In this document: positions 57,791 to 64,000 of the stretch, piece by piece
Layout: every line of letters begins with the position of its first letter
How positions within the stretch are numbered: position 1 is the first letter of the stretch
Notes under the pieces: generated by a model
Databases searched by the model: none
Told to the model about the DNA's origin: nothing
The model's input: only the letters and a program-made list of their open reading frames with translations
Position numbers and translations under genes: made by a program
Source of the DNA: Hybos culiciformis
Taxonomy: Eukaryota; Arthropoda; Insecta; Diptera; Hybotidae
Reading direction: 5' to 3'
Length of the DNA stretch: 64,000 nucleotides
Assembly (NCBI GenBank): GCA_964007475.1
Contig: OZ023273.1
Location: forward strand, 128,086,732 to 128,150,731

Positions 57791-59015
57791 GGATATCTTC
57801 TAGATTAGAATAAATTAAACGAATAATGCTTCTTTTCACATCTACAGGCAACAAATTTTGAAATGTATGTGAACATTGCACTAATTCGTCTTTGACCCGG
57901 TAGCCCTAATTATAGTTATTATTATAAGCTCTATATTTTGAAGTTATTGAACTCATTACTAAAGTTAAATATTCTTAAATTTATGCTGATAAGTACCTAT
58001 GTCAAAAGATTCAAGAATATCTTTCACATGTTTTAGTAAAAAACTATTGTCCTGTTTGATATTTATTTATATGCTTCGTACAATTAACTTAATTCTGACG
58101 AGAAATATGATGTAAACACGCAAATGGGTTCTAAAATTAATAACCACTTATCGTACAATAGAGTAGACCCTTTTTACTTTTAAAATCAATAATAATTTTT
58201 ATTTGAAATACCTGTATGTGTATGTCGAATATTTATTTATGTACGATATAGTTGAATAGGTTTATTAAGGTTTTTACAATGATAACAAACAAACGACTTG
58301 AGTGGAGTCCTAAAAGGTAACTTGTTGCATCTACAGTTTTAACACTTATCAAAAAACGCTTACAATATAAATAAATAAACTCTATTAAAAACTATTATTA
58401 ATCAAAAATGGAACTTTGGCGAATGATTAATTGTGTTTAATTTATCAATAAAATTGTCTTTTAATCAACTAGATTCCACCCGATTATCGATTTAAATCGG
58501 GACACTATATTAGCAAAATTATATCTAAACTTAATTCCTTAAATTACCAATACAATTAATACTATACATAGAATTCATTAGAAAATGTCTATAAAGTCTA
58601 AATACTTATTACTTTTAAAACTAAAACAAGTTGAATGGTATGTGTTTCAAATCTTTAACTACAAGGGTTCGTTTTTCGTTCAAGAATCACTTATATAATT
58701 TTTTTGTTTAAATATACAGACATAAAATATGTTGTGTATAAATATATTGATATACTTCAATAATACAATTACATTGTCTTTATGATTATGTTTCTTTTTT
58801 TCTGGTTAATTATCATAAAATCATTTTTATGGTTAGTTAATGAGTAATATTCATTTATCAAAATTAATTATTACTAATCATTGCCTAGTGTAGATAAAAG
58901 ATAAGTCGGTATTAAATAAATAACGCATAGATGTAAGTACCATATTTATAAGAAGTAAACTTAAACTAATAACTTAAAAAAATACAAATTTTTCCTATAT
59001 CAGTATTATAGATAA

Positions 59016-59110
59016 CCCAACTAGCAAATTAGCTCTATAAGAGAATTCGATTCTTCTAGTAGAAAGCATATATTCTAGTAACTATCTACAAGAATAATCT
59101 GCTAGTTGGG
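59016..59110. repeat. 95 bp foldback with CCCAACTAGCA ends
   Basis: CCCAACTAGCA at 59016 is exactly inverted as TGCTAGTTGGG ending at 59110, and the interior is partly self-complementary (AGAATTCGATTCTTCTAGTAGAA). It has the size of a very small MITE; no clear target duplication. Confidence 0.55.
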
Positions 59111-59818
59111 AATTTTATTCCAAAAGATAGAATTTAGAAACATTATAAAATATTAATATTCTTTGGTCTTCAATTTCCCAATCTCATAATAGAAATAATA
59201 TTAATTTTAATCTCTCCATAAGGCCTTGTTGTAACGCAGCGAGTCAGACAAAAACATTTTAAACATTTGAAATCCCAATGGGATAGTCATTAAAAAGTAA
59301 CAAATATTTTTAGTATGAGCATTTTGAACATACTCTTATAAGAAATCGAAAGAGTTCATAATTTATTAAAAGTCAAAAGTCCAAATTTTGTTTTGTTATT
59401 TTTTTTATCTTCCCCAGCAGATCGATCCAGTATACGAAATTTAAAATAAAACGTCATAAAATTGTTTAATTGAAAAACAAATTTTTAACTCTGTCCATCA
59501 TGACAAATAATGAAATCAGTGTACATATAGTAGAACAATATTAAAAACCATAGTTTGTAGATTTAATTTAGACAAGACGAAAGATATACTCACTTCTTTT
59601 TCTATATATATACATAAAGTTTTCAAATTATATGTTTATGAATATATATAGTAATCCAGTGAATTTAATTTACTTTATTTTGTGATTTGATAGTATTATT
59701 GTGTAAAAAAGAAATGCACTTTTTAAATTTATTAAAAATTACAAAAAAATTTTATAAAATGCGTAAATTTTCCCAATTATCACGAATATAAATTCGCGAT
59801 TATTTTTTTAAAAAAAAA

Positions 59819-59844
59819 ATAATAATAATAATAATAATAATAAT
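59819..59844. repeat. AAT microsatellite
   Basis: About nine AAT units following an A run. Confidence 0.95.
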
Positions 59845-61740
59845 ACAATAATACAAATTTTATCTTTAGCATATATAATTATTGTTATTGGAAAAAGATA
59901 ATGATATTTTATTGGTTATTATTATTATAGTATATTACTGATTTAAAAATAATAATAATATTATACAAAAAAAAAAAAAAACCTTATGATACCAACTTTA
60001 CCAATATGGCAAAATAAAAAATTCATATGCGAATGCGGAATTATATTGAAAATTTTTTTGGCGCGGAAATATATTTTTTATGAAGTTTTTTAAGCATATA
60101 TAAGTTTAAATTTTTTCTTTTTTTTTTTTTTGTATTGGCCCAATAATTTTAAAAAGCACAAATTGTCCTTTGGGACCTTTTGTAAATTATTATCATTTTA
60201 TAATAAAATTTTTTTTTTCAATAATAATAATAATTTTTATCAAAATAATGCGGTATGATTAGAAAAATGGAATTTAGCTTTTTATTAAATTATATTAAAT
60301 GTTCATATTTATTTATTTTATTTTTTTTTTTGCTTTTTATTAAGTATTAACTTGGGAAAATATATGGATTTTATTTAAAACTATTGAAAGAGTAGTTAAT
60401 TTAATGGTCAAAGTATGTTTTGTTTGTTTATTATTCGATTAAAATATATCTGTCACTTTTTAATAATAATAAAAATAGAATTAGAAATATTAGTATTATA
60501 AAAGAACTAAAATCAGTTAAAAAGATAATTAGAATGGTAAATTTCTAATGGAGATAATAACTAAAGTACTATAGATTTTAACTCTTTCTTCACAAAGAAA
60601 CTCAAGAAATCGTATATATGGTGTAGAAATGGTATATATTTCTTTTGAAATACTTTATTGGGTACTAATTATGAATAATAAAATTGTTGAAATGTACCAC
60701 TAGGCTAAGCAATTGAAATCTATAATGTGTGTTAAATATAAAATATAAATTCTAAATTATATGACAACATCTATCTGGAGAATTGAGATTCAATAAAAAT
60801 AGTTTTTATAAGATAAAATTTGATATATTTTAAATTATAATTTTCAAAAAATAAAACATATACTTTATTAACATCGCATTTTTTTTATTAAAAAAATATT
60901 TTCTGTAGTGTATTTTTCGATAGTTCTAGTGTAGAAAATTTTCAAACAATTTAGTTGCTATACATTTTTGGACGAGTTATAATATATAATAATTGCAACA
61001 ATTTCAGTAAATATTTCCAGAAAATAATGACGGGTATAACTATATAACATTACTGCTATATTTTATAGCTATTTCTACACCGAATTTTTTTTTTCAGTGT
61101 GTACACTTATCAAATTTAATTAATTAATACAATGTTCCAATTTTAAATCATCATTATCTAATGGATTGTAAGAATTGATTTACGTTCAACTTTTTGAATT
61201 CATTATCTTTTTTTGATATCGAATCTAAAGTTTAAAATCAATTTTTCAAATTAAAAATTAAATTAATAAAATTTTAATGCATAACTTTTAATTATAGCAA
61301 TATTTCCATTATAAATTATCGTATTTTTTTAATGTAGGACGTTTACTTACCTGACTGTCCGCTCTTAGGGACTCCGTGCTTACGTAACGTTTTATTCAAC
61401 AATGTATGATCAACATTATAGAATTAGAAATTTTTACTTGACTAATTTCACAAATTTAAAAAAAAAATACATTTCTATTGAACAAAAATAAGTAATTTAA
61501 AGCTTTAATTTTTAAATATTAAATAAAAAGTGAACAATCTGAAAAGCATTAAATTTCCATTTTTATTTTTTGCTTTAATTTTGTCTGCATTTTATACCGG
61601 ATGTAAATCAATTGTTGGCTTATTTCCGGTCAAAATATCGTTTGCTTCAATATTGAATAATTTATTGGATTGCATTTTTAAATTTATTTTTTCGCATTAG
61701 AAGAAAATGAATCTAAATTTAAAAAAAAAAATTAAATTTA

Positions 61741-62179
61741 TTTCTAATCCAAACGTTTTTAGGAGGTGAGTTGATGGTACCGTGAGAAGGCTTACTACAT
61801 CACTTTCAAAAATATTACGCCTTAACATAGACATCCTTGTTTCGATCCTAATTTTATTTTTGAGTGGTAATAAATTGGACAATATAAATTCGTTTCTGTC
61901 AAAAACCAAAAAGAAGTTTCTCCGGAGTAAAATTGGTTCATAGCAATATTGCGGCAAGATTAAGAGTTTTAATGCTAGTGTTTTACCAAGACATTTTTTC
62001 TCGTTTCGCTATCCGAAACTAGAGACTAGACCAAGAAGAGGCTGGACTCCGGATGCGTTACGAACCGATCGAGCCAAGACAATATTATAAAAGATATTAA
62101 TCGTCTCGGTAGAAATTCCTCGGTCACGTCTCGGTTAGTTAGTGCGGAGATAATAATAATAATAATAATAAATAATATA
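61741..62179. other. GC-richer island ending in a TAA microsatellite, possible retroelement fragment
   Basis: Base composition rises at 61741-61960 and most clearly at 62020-62150, which ends in about seven TAA units. A (TAA)n tail is typical of I-clade LINEs and some SINEs, which would put the element on the plus strand. The open frames on both strands (such as minus-strand RDVTEEFLPRRL near 62110-62145) show no family I recognise. Confidence 0.3.
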
Positions 62180-64000
62180 ACTTTGTCGCAAATTTTGCTT
62201 AGAACGTCGACATAAAAATTTAAAAATTTAAGTACACCATTTTGAAACATAAACCCATAACAAGGTCAATTTTATCTCTTCTTGTATCTTATATCAATAT
62301 CTTATTACGTAACTTGGTCTTCAATTATTTCAGTTACATGGTTGGTAAACATTAATCTTACTTTTACTACATAAGCTTTGCAATCGTAATGTTTTTGAAA
62401 AATTTAACATCAATAACATAGGAATTTATACCTTATGTACAGAGAACATGAAGTATAATAGTAAAGTATGGTTTTGAACCATGAAAAAGCAAATGCTTAG
62501 GATATTTTCAAATTTTAATATAATTAGCTTTCACAATTTTATTATTATGTCATTTAGTTTAGGTCAGAGCACCCTAAACTCAATTTTGTTTACCTACACT
62601 CACTTGAAGAAGTAAAATTGTTCAACTCTCTCGATTTACCTGCCATATATAAACGAAGCTAAAATATCTACCTTCTGTACTTATCGTAGAAGTATACAAG
62701 TATTAGAAAGGCTGTTGAACCTAGATAATAATAAAAAAGTGTAAAAAATTAGGATAAACAAAATTCGAAAATACTAGTTTATCTTTTTAATACTCGTCCA
62801 TGATTATAAAAATCTTATAATTAATACTTGGTTATAAAATATTTAAAATTTTTCCATAAACTATTCATTCTACTATACAAAAATGTTCCTTTTTTGTTAA
62901 CTATTAACTTTAGGTATGTTTACAAAGTTATCTTTTCAGCTGTAAATCTTTTTAAAAATTAACCATGGACTATCATTTCAGATATTGTAGAAAATGAAAA
63001 AAAAAAAAAAAAACGAAATCAGGAATATAAACTTCATAAAACTAGAAAGTATAAAAATGTAAAATATCCTGTTGCATCGTTAAACAATTAGCGATACAAA
63101 TGGTAGTTATGGGACTACTTCGTCAGGATAATGGACCAACAAAAAAAAAGAATAAAAACAAAGATACATTTAAATGATTGTTTACATAAAAGCTCTATTA
63201 TTTCTTTTTTCTTTTTTTTTTTTCAAAACAGAATGACATAGAAAAAATTTCTGAGATAAAATGATAAATAGAAAATTTAAGGTAAAAAATTTTTTAGTAT
63301 ATATTTTTAAGTTAAAAAAAAATTTGAATTATGACTTTAAAGAATATTCGTGCAGACAAAATCTCGAAGAAAAATATTCGAAATTTCATTGATTTCAAAT
63401 ATTTTGTTTAAAAAATGTATTATTTTCAAAGTAAATAGAAAAATAATACTTTACTGATAATTATTATTAATCATTAACCAAGATGAGCAGAATAAAAAGC
63501 AGATCAATGCCAGAAAAGATGCAAATTATACATATATAGTAAAAAGATACACACGAAGTGTTCCCTACATTTAATTATTCCCCGAGTCGTAGGAACTACA
63601 AACACTATATATGAAAAAATATTTTAACTCAAAATTGAAGTTAATGATAATTAAAGAAAGACATGTAACAGGTGTATGTATGCTAAAAAATGATAGAGTT
63701 GAAAACAGATACATTTTAAGTAGCATATTAAAGTCTTACTTCAATGCTCATACAATTTTCAAAAACCAAGTTATTGTAAAGAGATAATCAAAAGACTCCA
63801 TCCCTAGGTATAAATAAACAAAATAGAAGCAAAATATCTAATAATTAAAATCATTAGTTGGTCTTCTATATGTAAATATAAAACACTTCGATGATATTTA
63901 TTCCGTTCGTTTTCATACAACTCTCCTTTTGATTGCTAGAAATAAGATAATAAAAAAATAAAAACGAATGAAGTGAAGATAGAAAATTTTTACAAATTGG
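62180..64000 (+). other. intergenic AT-rich DNA at the right end, nothing recognised
   Basis: No coding frame or repeat boundary could be supported; short open frames are AT-driven. Confidence 0.5.

Larger units (their letters stand above)
57791..61740 (+). other. intergenic AT-rich DNA downstream of the carrier gene
   Basis: No gene supported. It contains a short foldback (59016-59110), an AAT microsatellite (59819-59844) and a small CCCGATT/AATCGGG hairpin at 58479-58501. Confidence 0.55.

Noticed and set aside
59268..59285. ATCCCAATGGGAT as a COE autoregulatory site
   Set aside because: The spacer is three bases rather than two, and the site is far downstream of kn.

Overview
The window is AT-rich eukaryotic DNA, most likely from an insect. 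The evidence is one long spliced gene of the COE/EBF transcription-factor family with insect-type sequence (Drosophila knot/collier), an intact mitochondrial carrier gene, arthropod-style non-LTR retrotransposon tails and many short DNA transposons with clear target-site duplications. I cannot fix the order or species from sequence alone.

Layout. Positions 1-4962 lie upstream of the first visible kn exon, probably inside a kn intron, and hold a 5'-truncated LINE, several 19-31 bp tandem repeats and a large imperfect hairpin. Positions 4963-51220 hold the rest of kn on the plus strand. Ten exon positions keep frame throughout: two close together, one after an 8.6 kb intron, one 1.9 kb further on, then a 30.5 kb intron, then a compact 3' part (46.6-51.2 kb). 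They encode the COE DNA-binding domain with its zinc knuckle, the IPT/TIG domain, the helix-loop-helix, a Ser/Gly-rich tail and two alternative C-termini. The first coding exon(s) lie before position 1.

The 30.5 kb intron is the main mobile-element dump. It carries a 245 bp TIR element, a ~1 kb inverted-repeat region, a tRNA-derived SINE, a ~420 bp TIR element, a second LINE tail, a palindromic repeat cluster beside a GC-rich patch, a 472 bp Tc1/mariner-like foldback, a 396 bp hAT MITE and a 937 bp hAT element nested inside another TIR element.

Positions 51221-56789 hold the kn 3' UTR and intergenic DNA with a hAT MITE and a probable pogo/Tigger-like remnant. Positions 56790-57707 hold a single-exon mitochondrial glutamate carrier gene with a strong poly(A) signal. 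Positions 57708-64000 are non-coding AT-rich DNA with a small foldback, microsatellites and one GC-richer island of unknown origin.

The two genes show no sign of working together: kn is a nuclear developmental regulator and the carrier is a metabolic inner-membrane protein. No CRISPR array, rRNA gene or intact tRNA gene was seen. The points most worth a second look are the alternative kn C-terminus that lacks an ordinary acceptor, the carrier with its third signature motif altered, the nested hAT insertion, and the foldback and palindrome clusters.
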